Assembly (NCBI GenBank): GCA_000690595.2
Contig: JHUT02000001.1
Location: 186,001 to 250,000 of the forward strand
DNA length: 64,000 nucleotides
Reading direction: 5' to 3'
Source: Natrinema mahii
GTDB taxonomy: Archaea; Halobacteriota; Halobacteria; Halobacteriales; Natrialbaceae
Shown here: piece by piece, positions 33,942-43,600 of the stretch
How the letters are laid out: each line of letters starts with the position of its first letter
Numbering within the stretch: position 1 is the stretch's first letter
Program-made: the position numbers and the translations under genes
Notes under the pieces: generated by a model
Told to the model about the DNA's origin: nothing
The model's input: only the letters and a program-made list of their open reading frames with translations
Database searches by the model: none

Positions 33942-34952
33942 CTAGCCGTCGCTCGACTCGAGCGACGCATGCGTCCGCGTGTCCGCCTCGAGGATGCGCG
34001 CTACCACCTGTACTTCCTCATCGGCCGAAATCTGCTCGGACTCGAAACACGCATGGAGGACCTTCCGTGCGAGGTCCGGATCGACCGACCGGGACGTGCC
34101 CATCCGTTGCTCGAGCGACTCGATGCGGGCCGTGAGCGTGCCGAGACACGCCGCGAGGTCCGTGTCCGATCGGCCGCCCGCGCTCGCCTGAGTCGGGAGA
34201 GTCGCGTCCCGGTCCTCGGGGTCGATGCCGTCCGACGCGTCGTCGTCTCGTTGCTCGGACGAGCGGGCGTTTCCCGTGGACGACTCCGTAGTCTCGAACG
34301 CCGCGTCTACATCGGTGTTCCCGCCGTCACCGAGTGTCGGGTCGACCGAGTCCGGTTCCGATCGATGTCCGTCAGCGACGCCTTCTGGATCGTGGTCGGC
34401 TGACGGGTCGCCGGGTGTGGAGTCGTCCGCGTCGGTCTCGGCCTTCTCGAAAAACCGCTCGACGAACGCCTGCCTGTCGCTCCAGTCGAATCCGTCGATG
34501 CCGTTGACTCGCTGGCTGATGGTCGCGCTGGTGACGCCGAGGCGCTCGGCGAGTTCGGCCTGTGTCGCGGCCGGTCGCTCGCGGATTTCCCGCAGGGTCT
34601 CCCGCTGTTTTTCGGTGACCTCGATCGGGCCATCGAACTCGGTCGAATCGCCGCTCATAGCTTCGTCATCGGACGTCTCGTTCGCGTCTGTCGTCGAACC
34701 GGAATCAGTGTCTGCCGCCGCTGTCGTATCGGTTCCCGAGGCTGGGTCATCCTCTGCGGGATCGCCGTACTCGGAAAGCACCTGTTCGACCAGCGATGTC
34801 GTTGCACCGGTAACGTCATCGGCGATTTCTTCCATCGATGCCCCCGGACGCGATTCCGCGACCGAGAGGATTCGCTTGTGGACGACCGCTCGCGGGTGAT
34901 GCCGGGTTCGTTCGTTCCCTTTTGGGGTGTTCGATGTTCGTGTATCACTCAT
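33942..34952 (-). CDS. Helix-turn-helix protein with acidic linkers
   Basis: 336 residues. Two HTH-like regions are visible: residues ~20-60 (HHPRAVVHKRILSVAESRPG, then ASMEEIADDVTGATTSLVEQ) and ~110-150 (TEKQRETLREIRERPAATQA, then ELAERLGVTSATISQRVNGI), the second a MarR/LrpA-like winged helix. They are joined by highly acidic Asp/Ser/Thr-rich linkers, and a C-terminal helical part follows (LTARIESLEQRMGTSRSVDP). It is probably a transcriptional regulator; targets are unknown. It starts at ATG after an A+T-rich region (tatacctttttgcactg) that may hold its promoter. Confidence 0.72.
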   Translation of the reverse strand: MSDTRTSNTPKGNERTRHHPRAVVHKRILSVAESRPGASMEEIADDVTGATTSLVEQVLSEYGDPAEDDPASGTDTTAAADTDSGSTTDANETSDDEAMSGDSTEFDGPIEVTEKQRETLREIRERPAATQAELAERLGVTSATISQRVNGIDGFDWSDRQAFVERFFEKAETDADDSTPGDPSADHDPEGVADGHRSEPDSVDPTLGDGGNTDVDAAFETTESSTGNARSSEQRDDDASDGIDPEDRDATLPTQASAGGRSDTDLAACLGTLTARIESLEQRMGTSRSVDPDLARKVLHACFESEQISADEEVQVVARILEADTRTHASLESSDG

Positions 34953-35066
34953 ACTCCCCCTCCGGTTTCACGGGGGTTGTTCTCCCCCATCCGTTGTCAT
35001 ATACCTTTTTGCACTGATACAATAAACTTAATCAAGCATGTAAGTCTTTTCCTAGTAGCTGACCGT

Positions 35067-37157
35067 CTAGTCATCGGCAGGGATGGACCCGTCCGACGAC
35101 TCGCCGAGACCGCACAATCGGCGCGCCTTCTCGAGGATAGCCGCCGACTCCGCCTCCGGAACGGTGTCGGAGTCGAAGACGGCACGTTCGTATCCCTGAG
35201 TGATGGCGCGAAGCAGGTCCGTCTCCGCCGCATCGGCACTACGGTACGTGTGATAGAACTCCCAGTGGGTCAGCGACTCCTGCCCGTCGATCCGGGACGC
35301 CAGCGCACGGCGAACGGCGGCGTAGCTCGTTCGTGCAGCGTCGTCCGGTCGACCGGCCGCGAGTTGCTCGGCCGCCCGCTCGAGCAGGGGTTCGACCGGA
35401 TTCGCTGCGGACCCGGTCGATCGATCGGCGGGTGCCCGCTCTCCGGTGACGGCCCCCTGATCGCCCGCCGGACTGCCAGGCGACGCGCCCTCGTCCGAGC
35501 GACGGATCCACCAGAGACCGACCCCGGCCGCAATGACCGCGGCGAAGCCGAGTGCAAGCAGGGCCGGCGTCGGAATCCGTGATGTCGAGCCATCGATCGC
35601 CACGGTGGTTTCGGTCCTCGCCGCCTCGAGGTTCGACCCATCACCTGTGTAAACCGCGGCGACTGTCACGTCGCCGCCGCTCGAACGCGGAACGGACGCC
35701 GTCGTCCCGAACGCGCCGCCGGCCTCGGTCGTGACGGTATCGACGGTCGACCCGTCAACCCGGATCTGAATGGACTCCCCTCGAACACCGTCCCCGTCGG
35801 CGGTGGCGAGCGACCCGTTGACCGTGACATCCTGCCCGCTGACCGAGGTGTCGTCGATCGAGACCGTACTCCCCGTCTCGCGAACCGTCACGGTCGTCGT
35901 CGTAACCGTTCCGGCGAGTGCGCGCTCCTCGAACGGGAGCCGAACGGCTAGTTCTCGGTCCCCGTCTTCGACGGCCGCCGGAATCGGGCTCGACGAACCG
36001 AACACCCCGTTTCTGACCGGTGCCGTCTCGAGCCGTTGGCCGCCGAGGGAGACCGAAACCGGGACGCCGTCGACCGACCGACCGTCGACGGTCAGTTCTC
36101 CCGTAACGGCGTGTCGTTCGCCGTACGCCACTTCGCTCGGCGTCTCCTCCAGTACGAGCGTCGGTTCGACCTGCTCGATCGAGACGTCGACTGTCGTTTC
36201 GTTGCCCAGATAGATCGACTGGGTGTCGGGAACGTACTCGACGTCGAGTTCGTCGGTCGAGAGCGATTCGTCGGTCGGGCGGTACTCGAGGGTGAACCCG
36301 CCGTCGGCGTCAGTCGTGACCCGTTCGGTGTGATTGCCGATGTCGAGTCTGAGCTCCTCGTTCGCGATCGGACTCCCGTCGAGCGTCCGCAGCTCCCCAG
36401 TTGCGACCAACGGGTCGCGGAACGAGATCTCCTCGCGCTCGGTCGTAAGGGAGAGGACCGTCTCCTCGAACTCTAGGTCACGAACGACGGTCTGTTCGGA
36501 CTCGATCTCGTCGGTGACGGTTTCGATCGCGGCGTCCGGTTCGGAGAGGTCGGTCCCCGTCTCCGTCTCGATGTCGGCATACCCCTCGCGAACGGAGCCG
36601 CCGAGCGACTCGATCTCGTCGGCCAGCGACTCGAGTTCGCGGGCGAGTTCGCGGGCGCGCTCCTCGTTACCGTCCTGGCGAGCCGCGTCGTACGCCGCTT
36701 TGGTGGCGCGATACTCCTGGACGGCTTCGGTCAATTGCGCCTGTTGCTCGCCGGTCTCCTCGAACGTCTCTTCGTTGCTCTTCCCGTCGGTCTGGCCGGC
36801 GACGTCGACGTACTGCTCGAGCCGGTCGCGGTACTCGTCACCGACGTACTCGCTCGCGAGTTCGTACTCGCCCTCGCTCAACTGGATCGCGCTCTCACCG
36901 AGTTGGGACGACAGGCGATTCGACAGCCAGCCTTCGACGCCCTCGAGGTCGCCGTCCTCGGAATACGCATCGGGGTTTTGATGCGATGGCGTCTCGTTTC
37001 GTTTCTCGGCCGAATCGTTTTGCTGGGCCGCAACGCGCTGCTGTGTCTCACCGTCCGAAACGGCAGTGGCCGCGCCCATTGGAACGACTCCGCCGATAAT
37101 CACCAGAACGGTGATGGAAAGAGCCAGCACGAGAGCGCGACTGCCGACAGTGTTCAC
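35067..37157 (-). CDS. Secreted/membrane DUF4129 protein with Ig-like repeats
   Basis: 696 residues from a GTG at 37157 that directly precedes the signal peptide (ALVLALSITVLVIIGGVVPM). Then come a helical region (~90-220, coiled-coil-like), two to three beta-sandwich repeats (~230-520; for example DPLVATGELRTLDGSPIANE, a transthyretin/carboxypeptidase-regulatory-like or Ig-like pattern), a single membrane helix near 545 (ALLALGFAAVIAAGVGLWWI) and a cytoplasmic C-terminal DUF4129 domain (AARTSYAAVRRALASRI, SLTHWEFYHTY). DUF4129 proteins occur next to MoxR and DUF58 genes, as here, where the DUF58 gene is divergent across 117 bases. The role is unknown, possibly envelope assembly. Confidence 0.82.
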   Translation of the reverse strand: MNTVGSRALVLALSITVLVIIGGVVPMGAATAVSDGETQQRVAAQQNDSAEKRNETPSHQNPDAYSEDGDLEGVEGWLSNRLSSQLGESAIQLSEGEYELASEYVGDEYRDRLEQYVDVAGQTDGKSNEETFEETGEQQAQLTEAVQEYRATKAAYDAARQDGNEERARELARELESLADEIESLGGSVREGYADIETETGTDLSEPDAAIETVTDEIESEQTVVRDLEFEETVLSLTTEREEISFRDPLVATGELRTLDGSPIANEELRLDIGNHTERVTTDADGGFTLEYRPTDESLSTDELDVEYVPDTQSIYLGNETTVDVSIEQVEPTLVLEETPSEVAYGERHAVTGELTVDGRSVDGVPVSVSLGGQRLETAPVRNGVFGSSSPIPAAVEDGDRELAVRLPFEERALAGTVTTTTVTVRETGSTVSIDDTSVSGQDVTVNGSLATADGDGVRGESIQIRVDGSTVDTVTTEAGGAFGTTASVPRSSGGDVTVAAVYTGDGSNLEAARTETTVAIDGSTSRIPTPALLALGFAAVIAAGVGLWWIRRSDEGASPGSPAGDQGAVTGERAPADRSTGSAANPVEPLLERAAEQLAAGRPDDAARTSYAAVRRALASRIDGQESLTHWEFYHTYRSADAAETDLLRAITQGYERAVFDSDTVPEAESAAILEKARRLCGLGESSDGSIPADD

Positions 37158-37274
37158 GGCCGATCAGTTCGCAACGCATCCCAATAAGGTATTCTCTCTC
37201 GAGAGGGCGAACTGCGTGGAGTCTCGGCTGGCGGAATCAGTACTTTCAACTCGCTCAGCGAAATCTGTCGAGAT

Positions 37275-38774
37275 ATGCATCCCACGCGCCGGGGCTGGAC
37301 GGTCGCCGCACTGGCCGTCGTGCTCGCCGTCCTCGCGGTGGTGTTCGCACGCCCGGTCGTCCTCGGCGGCACAGTCCTCGTCGGTGCGTGGCTGCTGACC
37401 CAGCAGTATCGCTTCCTTCGCGACCTCGAGCAAACGACCGACACGCTGTCGGTCGTGCAATCGCCCGCACAGACGACCGTCCACACCGAAAGTGAGATCC
37501 CGGTTACGCTCACCGCGACGCGCGAGACCGAGACGGCGTTAACCCTCGAGATCACCGCCGGACTCCCGGTCGGGGCGAGGACGACCGAGCCGATCTCGGT
37601 GACCCTCGAGCCCGGTACCGAACGAACGGACCGGACGCGGACGGTCACCTGGCCCGTCGCCGGTCGCCACGGGTTCGATGCCGCCGCCGTCACGGCGACG
37701 GACGGGCTGTTCCGTGAGACGATCACGACGGGGTTGACACCGACGGTGACGGTCGAACCGCCCACCCCCAGAACGCTGCACGTCGGCGAGGGCGGCGATC
37801 GTATCGCTGCCTCGTACGGCACTCACGGGACCGAGCGGTCGGGGTCGGGGATCGAACTGGCCGAACTGCGCGAGTACGTGCCGGGCGATACCGGAAAGCA
37901 AATCGCCTGGAAAGCGACCGCACGGTATGGCACGCCGTACGTCCGCGAGTACGAGGCCGAGACCGACCGGCGGACCCTCCTCGTCGTCGACCACCGCGCG
38001 GCGCTCGGTGCCGGCGCACGGACCGAGGCGAAACTCGATTCGCTCCGGGAGGTCGCGCTGTCGATCGCGGGGACCGCGCGCCGTCTCAACGACCCGCTCG
38101 GACTGGTGACGGTCGGTGACGAGGGGATCACGAGCCGAACCGGACTGGCGTCGCCAGCGGTTACCCACGGGACGATTCGTCGCCAACTGCTCGACCTCGA
38201 GCCGACAGCGACGAGTGAGCCGACAGCGACAGCCGTCTCCGGTCGCGACGGGCCCTCGTCACCGCCCCGCCCTGCGGACGGGTCGCCGTCACGGATTCGT
38301 GGGCGGAAGCCGAACGCGGCTTCCCCCGCGGACGCCCAGCAGTCGTTCGGCGATCTCGAGAAGGGGGACGACGCGTTTTCGCGGACGCTTCGCCCGTTCT
38401 ATGCCGATCGGCAGGTGTACCGCGAGCGAGCGAGCGAGGACCCGTTGTACGACGCCGTCCGAACGGGCGTGACGAACGCACAGGGGCAACTCTGGACCGT
38501 CATCTGCACGGACGACTCGCGGCCGGCGGAACTCCGCGAGACGGTATCGTTCGCACGGCGGCGAGGCAACGTGATGGTCTTGCTCGCGCCGACGGTCCTG
38601 TACGAACCCGGCGGACTGGCGGACATCGAACGCGCCTACGACAGATACGTCTCGTTCGAGGAGTTTCGACGCGAACTCGCGACGTTCGATACCGTGACGG
38701 CGCTCGAGGTTGGGCCGGCGGATCGACTGGCAGCGATTCTCGACGCGGGGCGATCGACCGGGGGGCGCGCATGA
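37275..38774 (+). CDS. DUF58 domain protein (MoxR-associated)
   Basis: 499 residues. Two hydrophobic helices lie at 8-45 (TVAALAVVLAVLAVVFARPV and following). A beta-rich extracytoplasmic or juxta-membrane region follows. Then the DUF58 signature LAELREYVPGDTGKQIAWKA appears at about 195-215, with the VWA-like continuation RRTLLVVDHRAALGAGARTE. A low-complexity insert at ~310-350 separates the two halves of the domain. DUF58 proteins partner MoxR AAA+ ATPases in poorly understood maturation systems. Its last four bases overlap the next gene. An exact palindrome, CTCTCGAGAG, lies at 37195-37204 in the divergent promoter region. Confidence 0.88.
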   Translation: MHPTRRGWTVAALAVVLAVLAVVFARPVVLGGTVLVGAWLLTQQYRFLRDLEQTTDTLSVVQSPAQTTVHTESEIPVTLTATRETETALTLEITAGLPVGARTTEPISVTLEPGTERTDRTRTVTWPVAGRHGFDAAAVTATDGLFRETITTGLTPTVTVEPPTPRTLHVGEGGDRIAASYGTHGTERSGSGIELAELREYVPGDTGKQIAWKATARYGTPYVREYEAETDRRTLLVVDHRAALGAGARTEAKLDSLREVALSIAGTARRLNDPLGLVTVGDEGITSRTGLASPAVTHGTIRRQLLDLEPTATSEPTATAVSGRDGPSSPPRPADGSPSRIRGRKPNAASPADAQQSFGDLEKGDDAFSRTLRPFYADRQVYRERASEDPLYDAVRTGVTNAQGQLWTVICTDDSRPAELRETVSFARRRGNVMVLLAPTVLYEPGGLADIERAYDRYVSFEEFRRELATFDTVTALEVGPADRLAAILDAGRSTGGRA

Positions 38775-39325
38775 GCGTTCGAATCGACACGCTCCCGGCG
38801 GCAGTCGGCCGCGACTGGGTGAGCGGCGCAGCGCTCGGAGCGATCGTCGTCGGGTTCGGCATCGTCGCGGGCCCGATCGGGATCCTCGCGGGGACAGCGA
38901 CCGCGCTCGTCGGCTCCCTGTTCGGGGCACCGTACGCGTTCGCGCTCGGCCACGTCGCACTCGCCGCGATCGCCCCGATCGGGATCGATCCGATCTCGGT
39001 CGTCGTCGTCGAAGCCGCGTTCGTCGCCGTGTTGCTCGCCCCACTCCGCCGGACGACGAGCCCGATCGCCCTCGCGGGGGTCGCGCTCACGAGTACGCTC
39101 GTGATCGCGGGCATCGCGTGGCTCGTCGTCGACGCGCAGTCGACCGCTCTCGCGGCGCTGACGGTACTCGGTTGCCTCGCGATCGCCGCGTACGCCCTGC
39201 ACCGACTCGAGGTCGTTCGCCTCGGGCTCGTTCCCGACGACGACGGACGAGGCCGGTCGACGACCGACGAATCGATCCCCGACCCCGTCGGGACGGACAC
39301 CCAGCGACAGACCGAGGATAACTGA
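38771..39325 (+). CDS. Small polytopic membrane protein of the MoxR/DUF58 module
   Basis: 184 residues with five or six hydrophobic stretches from 15 to 145 (GAIVVGFGIVAGPIGILAGT, YAFALGHVALAAIAPIGIDP, VVVVEAAFVAVLLAPLRRTT and others) and an acidic polar tail. ATG overlaps the DUF58 stop (ATGA), so it is translationally coupled. No characterised family was recognised; conserved position with DUF58 in haloarchaea suggests a membrane partner. Confidence 0.75.
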   Translation: MSVRIDTLPAAVGRDWVSGAALGAIVVGFGIVAGPIGILAGTATALVGSLFGAPYAFALGHVALAAIAPIGIDPISVVVVEAAFVAVLLAPLRRTTSPIALAGVALTSTLVIAGIAWLVVDAQSTALAALTVLGCLAIAAYALHRLEVVRLGLVPDDDGRGRSTTDESIPDPVGTDTQRQTEDN

Positions 39326-39328
39326 GCT

Positions 39329-40255
39329 ATGAGTGATGCCGACCGGACCGAGATGGACGCTGATCGAGCCGCTGAAGACGACGGGGACCGACTCGAACTC
39401 GCGGCGCGAGCGGAACTCCTCGAAGCCGAAAACGAGCGACTGCGATCCGAGTACGCTCGCGCCCGCCACTCACAGTACCGTCGTACTGCGGCGGGACTAG
39501 CGCTGGTCGGGGTTCTCGCAGGCCTTGCCGGTCTCCTCTTCCCCGACGCCCGTGAGGTCCTCTTCGCGCTCGCTGCGGTGGGTCTATTCGGCGGTGTCCT
39601 CACCCACTACGTGACCCCCGAGACGTTCGTCGCCGCAGGCGTCGGCGAACGGATCTACGCCGCGATGGCGACGAACGAGGCAGCGATCGCCGAGGAACTC
39701 GGCCTGACTGACGACCGCCTCTACCTCCCGACCGGCAGCGCCGAAGGGATGCGTCTGTACGTCCCCCAACGAACGCCCGACGAGTTGCCCGACGTCGCCG
39801 AACACAGCGGGCCGATCGTGACCGACCCCGATCATCGCGGCCTCGTCCTCGAGCCGACCGGGGCGGCGCTGTTCGAGTCGTTCGAGCGGGCACTCTCCGG
39901 CGAACTCGCGACTGCGCCCGAACCGCTCGCGACGCAGTTGACGGACGGGCTCGTCGAGCAGTTCGAACTCGCGGACAGTGCCGAATCGGACGTCGACGCC
40001 GCAAGCGGACGCGTCACCGTCGCAATCGTCGACAGCGCGTTCGGTGCAGTCGATCGGTTCGACCACCCCATCGCCTCGTTTCTCGCAGTCGGTTTCGGGA
40101 CCGGCCTCGAGCGCCCGATCCGACTCGAAGTCGCGGCCGGCGACGATCGATCGGACTGGCTGGTCACCTGCCGGTGGGAGGTCGGTACCGATGAACGGCA
40201 ACTGGCGGAGACGACTGACAGCGAGACCGACGTGCGTGCGGACAGTCGCGAGTAG
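39329..40255 (+). CDS. Membrane-associated protein of unknown function in the MoxR/DUF58 module
   Basis: 308 residues starting three bases after the previous stop. An N-terminal acidic helix with coiled-coil character (ELAARAELLEAENERLRSEY) precedes two membrane helices (~52-100; GLALVGVLAGLAGLLFPDAR and VLFALAAVGLFGGVLTHYV). A ~200-residue soluble alpha/beta domain follows, ending in a polar tail. No known catalytic motif was found. Convergent with the MoxR gene, six bases apart. Confidence 0.72.
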   Translation: MSDADRTEMDADRAAEDDGDRLELAARAELLEAENERLRSEYARARHSQYRRTAAGLALVGVLAGLAGLLFPDAREVLFALAAVGLFGGVLTHYVTPETFVAAGVGERIYAAMATNEAAIAEELGLTDDRLYLPTGSAEGMRLYVPQRTPDELPDVAEHSGPIVTDPDHRGLVLEPTGAALFESFERALSGELATAPEPLATQLTDGLVEQFELADSAESDVDAASGRVTVAIVDSAFGAVDRFDHPIASFLAVGFGTGLERPIRLEVAAGDDRSDWLVTCRWEVGTDERQLAETTDSETDVRADSRE

Positions 40256-40261
40256 AGGGCT

Positions 40262-41293
40262 TCACTCGACGTTGCCACCGTCGCTCGCTGCAGCCGAGTC
40301 GAACGCCTGACCCGTATCGGCGCTCGGGGGCTCGATCGCGTCGACGATGTCCGCGACGACCGCCGCGGGATCGACATCGCTCAAGTCCGCATCAGTGTTC
40401 AACACGAGTCGGTGGCGTAACACCGGCTCGGCCATCGATTTCACGTCGTCGGGGATCGCGTAGTCACGCCCGTGAATCGCGGCCCGTGCCTTGGCACCGT
40501 TGAGAAACGCGAGTGTCGCACGCGGTGAGGCACCGTGCGCGACATCGGCGTGGTCTCGAGTCGCGGCGACCAGATCGAGTGCGTACTCCTTGACGGCCGG
40601 CGCGACGTGGACCGTCTGAACGGTTTCGCGGGCAGCACCGAACTGTTCGGGATCGACGACTTGGTCGACCTCCTCCGGGCCGAGATCCGGGTTCTCGTCG
40701 AACCGATCGAGGAGTTCGCGCTCGTCCGACCGACTCGGAAGGTCGAGCGTCAGTTTGAACTGGAAGCGATCGCGTTGCGCTTCCGGAAGCTGAAAGACGC
40801 CTTCCGATTCGATCGGATTCTGGGTCGCGACGACCATGAACGGATCCGGCAGCGCGAGCGTCTCCCCCTCGATCGTCACGCGCCGCTCTTGCATCGCCTC
40901 GAGCAGCGCGCTCTGGGTCTTCGGCGTCGCGCGATTGATCTCGTCGGCGACGACGAGATTGGCGAAGACGGGGCCGCGCTGGAGTTCGAACGACTCCGCC
41001 CCCTGTCGATAGATGTGCGTCCCCGTGATGTCGGCAGGGAGGGTGTCCGGCGTCATCTGGATCCGGTTGAAATCGAGCCCGGACGTCCGCGCGAAGAGGT
41101 TCGCAAGCGTCGTCTTGGCGATTCCGGGCACGCCCTCGAGCAGGATGTGGCCGCGGGTCAGGAGGGCGATCGTCAGGTACTCGACGCCGTCGTTGTTCCC
41201 GATGAGGACGCGGCCGATTTCGGCCTGCAACGTCTCGTAGACGGCCTCGGGATCGCCGCTGGTCCCGTCGGCCGGATCGGTGGTGCCGCTCAT
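40262..41293 (-). CDS. MoxR-family AAA+ ATPase
   Basis: 343 residues. The P-loop G-V-P-G-I-A-K-T is at 54-61, Walker B is ANLVVADEIN with Asp117/Glu118, the sensor region is PFMVVATQNPIESEGVFQLP and the arginine-finger region is AQRDRFQFKLTL. MoxR ATPases act as chaperone-like remodelling machines for VWA/DUF58 partners. Its ATG is at 41293 and overlaps the end of the upstream DUF4350 gene by four bases, so the two are coupled. Confidence 0.92.
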   Translation of the reverse strand: MSGTTDPADGTSGDPEAVYETLQAEIGRVLIGNNDGVEYLTIALLTRGHILLEGVPGIAKTTLANLFARTSGLDFNRIQMTPDTLPADITGTHIYRQGAESFELQRGPVFANLVVADEINRATPKTQSALLEAMQERRVTIEGETLALPDPFMVVATQNPIESEGVFQLPEAQRDRFQFKLTLDLPSRSDERELLDRFDENPDLGPEEVDQVVDPEQFGAARETVQTVHVAPAVKEYALDLVAATRDHADVAHGASPRATLAFLNGAKARAAIHGRDYAIPDDVKSMAEPVLRHRLVLNTDADLSDVDPAAVVADIVDAIEPPSADTGQAFDSAAASDGGNVE

Positions 41294-42414
41294 TCGTCTG
41301 TGTTACCTTCCGAACGTGGATGGTTAAGGGCTGTTATCACGTGCTGGACCCGTTCCTCGTCCCACTCGGGATAGCGCCGACGGAGGTATTCGGCCCGCTC
41401 GGTGTCGGACAGACCGGGAACCCCGGACGTGCTGTCACGGTCAGCCGAACGCTGCGATTGCATCGGCAACCGGGAGTGGACGGCCACGGGCAGGGACCGA
41501 GTCCGGGACCGGGAGAGGAGCCCCACGAGCCCGATACCGAGAGCCCCGACGAGCAACTGTAACAGCGGCGAGTTTCGGATCGTCAGCAACGTGGCAGTCA
41601 GCGGCGGGACCGCGGCGTCGTGGGACCGGTCGATGATCACGTGATCGGCGTCGGCGTACAAGCCACGCACGAACGCGGTGTTGTCGGGTTCGTCGTACAT
41701 CGCGTTGATACTGATACTCGGATCACCGACGACGACGACCCGACCCTCGCTCACGTTCTCGACCGTTGCGACCGGATACGAGCGGAGTTCGTCCTGTTCG
41801 TCCAGAGCGTCATCTTCGGGCCCGAGATAGGCGAACTCACTGGTTCCGACGAGTACAGTCGCGTTTCCGGGCTCGACTGCCGTCGCGTAGTTGAGCGTCA
41901 ACTGATCGACGCCGGTCGTTGACCGATGATCCGTGACGTTCGTCGCGACCGGCATCGTCGGCCCGCGGAAGTGGTTGCGTTCGTCCCGCAAGAGTTGGCC
42001 GTCGGCTCGCGCCTCGGCACCGACCGTGGACAACAGCGCGTTCCCCGAGTCGCCGAAGTTCTCGAGGACGACGAGCGTCCCACCGTCGGCGACGAACTCA
42101 CGGACACGCTCGGCGTCGGCCCCGTCGTAGCGCTCGTCCGGCGCGATCACGAACGCGACCGTGTCGTTGGCCGGCACGCGGTCGTACTGTGCGGTGTCGC
42201 GGACGAGATGACGCTCGACGGTCGAGTCGGTCTCGACGTCCTGGCGGAAATCGGACGAGCCGTCCCAGGACGGATTATAGGGGCCAAACGCAGTCGACGA
42301 TGTCGCGGCGGCGGTGCCGAGCGCGACGACGACGGTGACAGCGAGTGCGAGCAGGAGAACGCGGGGCCACTCGACGCCGTCCTCGTCGCCGAGGACGCCA
42401 CCGTGCCAGCTCAT
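41290..42414 (-). CDS. DUF4350 domain membrane protein
   Basis: 374 residues. A first membrane helix (VLLLALAVTVVVALGTAAAT) is near 17-36. The DUF4350 region (~60-240) has TVAFVIAPDERYDGADAERV and FVADGGTLVVLENFGDSGNA, a GATase-like fold often found in such proteins. A second helix lies around 275-297 (LLQLLVGALGIGLVGLLS), and the cytoplasmic tail ends with YLRRRYPEWDEERVQHVITA. It belongs to the MoxR/DUF58/DUF4129 module. The role is unknown. Confidence 0.82.
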   Translation of the reverse strand: MSWHGGVLGDEDGVEWPRVLLLALAVTVVVALGTAAATSSTAFGPYNPSWDGSSDFRQDVETDSTVERHLVRDTAQYDRVPANDTVAFVIAPDERYDGADAERVREFVADGGTLVVLENFGDSGNALLSTVGAEARADGQLLRDERNHFRGPTMPVATNVTDHRSTTGVDQLTLNYATAVEPGNATVLVGTSEFAYLGPEDDALDEQDELRSYPVATVENVSEGRVVVVGDPSISINAMYDEPDNTAFVRGLYADADHVIIDRSHDAAVPPLTATLLTIRNSPLLQLLVGALGIGLVGLLSRSRTRSLPVAVHSRLPMQSQRSADRDSTSGVPGLSDTERAEYLRRRYPEWDEERVQHVITALNHPRSEGNTDE

Positions 42415-42472
42415 CGAGACACCCCCGGACGGTGAGCGATCGACCGCGCTCGAGGGCGGACGTGGTGCCGGC

Positions 42473-42754
42473 TCACAGCGGAACGACCCCCGGCGGAAGG
42501 ATCTCGAGGATCCGCCGTACGACGATGATCGCGAAGCCGACGAGTCCGACCGCGATGAGCCACCGGAGCCGGCGTCGCCACGTCGGCGTGACGTTGAACG
42601 GAGCCGTCAGCTCCGTGACGACGAGGAACCCGATCAGCGAGCAGACGAACACCAGTTCGTAGGAGAGCGCGCCCAGTAGCGCGAGGACGAGGACCGTCCC
42701 GACCATCCACGCGACGTTCCCGCGAACGAACTGCATCCGACGCTGCGTTGGCAT
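42473..42754 (-). CDS. Small membrane protein (93 aa)
   Basis: 93 residues with three hydrophobic segments (VAWMVGTVLVLALLGALSYE, LVFVCSLIGFLVVTELTAPF, WLIAVGLVGFAIIVVRRIL). It is first in the unit that continues to DUF4350 and MoxR, 58 bases upstream of DUF4350. No named family was recognised. Its start region is G+C-rich without a clear promoter; 42755-42977 separates it from a divergent gene. Confidence 0.7.
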   Translation of the reverse strand: MPTQRRMQFVRGNVAWMVGTVLVLALLGALSYELVFVCSLIGFLVVTELTAPFNVTPTWRRRLRWLIAVGLVGFAIIVVRRILEILPPGVVPL

Positions 42755-42977
42755 CTACGTCAACGAGCCACCGCAGGCCACCTAAACGTAGCGCACTCTC
42801 GGCGAACGCGAGAACGTACGCCGACTGAACACACCGTCTCGGAACTCGCTCTCGAGTACGTTGACTGACGGTCCGCAGCTTCGGCGTGTTGATACCGTCT
42901 AGACAACGGCGACCGGAAAAGCGAAACGCCCGGCGACAACGACACGTCTTTGCCGGCCCCGCTGCAAACCCGACCCG

Positions 42978-43553
42978 ATGTGGCCCTGGGGACACCTCGC
43001 CGTCGCGTACCTGCTGTACACGGGCTATCACTGGCGACGCGACCGCCGGCCGCCGCGAGCGCGTCCGGTGATCGCCCTCGCGATCGGGTCGCAGTTTCCG
43101 GACCTGATCGACAAACCGTCCGCGTGGACGTTCGGATTCCTCCCGGGCGGGCGGACGCTTGCGCATTCGATCTTCGTCGCGGCGTTGCTTCTCCCGGCGG
43201 CTTACGGTCTGTCCCGCCGTCTCGGTCGCCCCGAGACCGGAGTGGCGTTCGCGATCGGGCACGCCTCGCATCTGGTTGCCGACGTCCCGCCGACGGCGAT
43301 CCTCGCTCGAGACCTGTCGGCGACGACGTTTCTGTTCTGGCCCGTCCTCGAGCCACCACAGTACCAGAGTCCTGGAAGTATTCTCGCCGGCTTCCTGGGG
43401 TACTCGATGGGGTGGTACGAGTGGGTCCAGTTGGGGCTCGTTGCCGTCGCACTCGTCGCCTGGTATCACGACGGCGCGCCCGGTCTCGGCTACGGTCGGC
43501 GCGCGCTCGAGCGCGTCACCGGAAACCGCGGGTTGAGCGAGCCGAAACGGTGA
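42978..43553 (+). CDS. DUF457/YdjM-like membrane-bound metal-dependent hydrolase
   Basis: 191 residues. The start MWPWGHLAVAYLLYTGYHW carries the first His. ALAIGSQFPDLIDKPSAWTF (Asp-Leu-Ile-Asp-Lys-Pro), GRTLAHSIFVAALLLPAAYG (R-x-x-x-H-S) and AIGHASHLVADVPPTAILAR provide the conserved His/Asp set of the DUF457 family. Four or so membrane helices surround these residues. The substrate is unknown. It is a single gene, divergent from the MoxR module. Confidence 0.83.
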   Translation: MWPWGHLAVAYLLYTGYHWRRDRRPPRARPVIALAIGSQFPDLIDKPSAWTFGFLPGGRTLAHSIFVAALLLPAAYGLSRRLGRPETGVAFAIGHASHLVADVPPTAILARDLSATTFLFWPVLEPPQYQSPGSILAGFLGYSMGWYEWVQLGLVAVALVAWYHDGAPGLGYGRRALERVTGNRGLSEPKR

Positions 43554-43600
43554 GCCGACTGCCGGCCGCTCGAGTCCCTCCGAGAGGGAACACGGGCATT

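Noticed and set aside
37195-37204. CTCTCGAGAG palindrome between DUF4129 and DUF58 genes as an operator
   Set aside because: CTCGAG-containing words are very common in this G+C-rich genome, so a 10-bp palindrome of this kind is weak evidence; it is only mentioned in the DUF58 entry.
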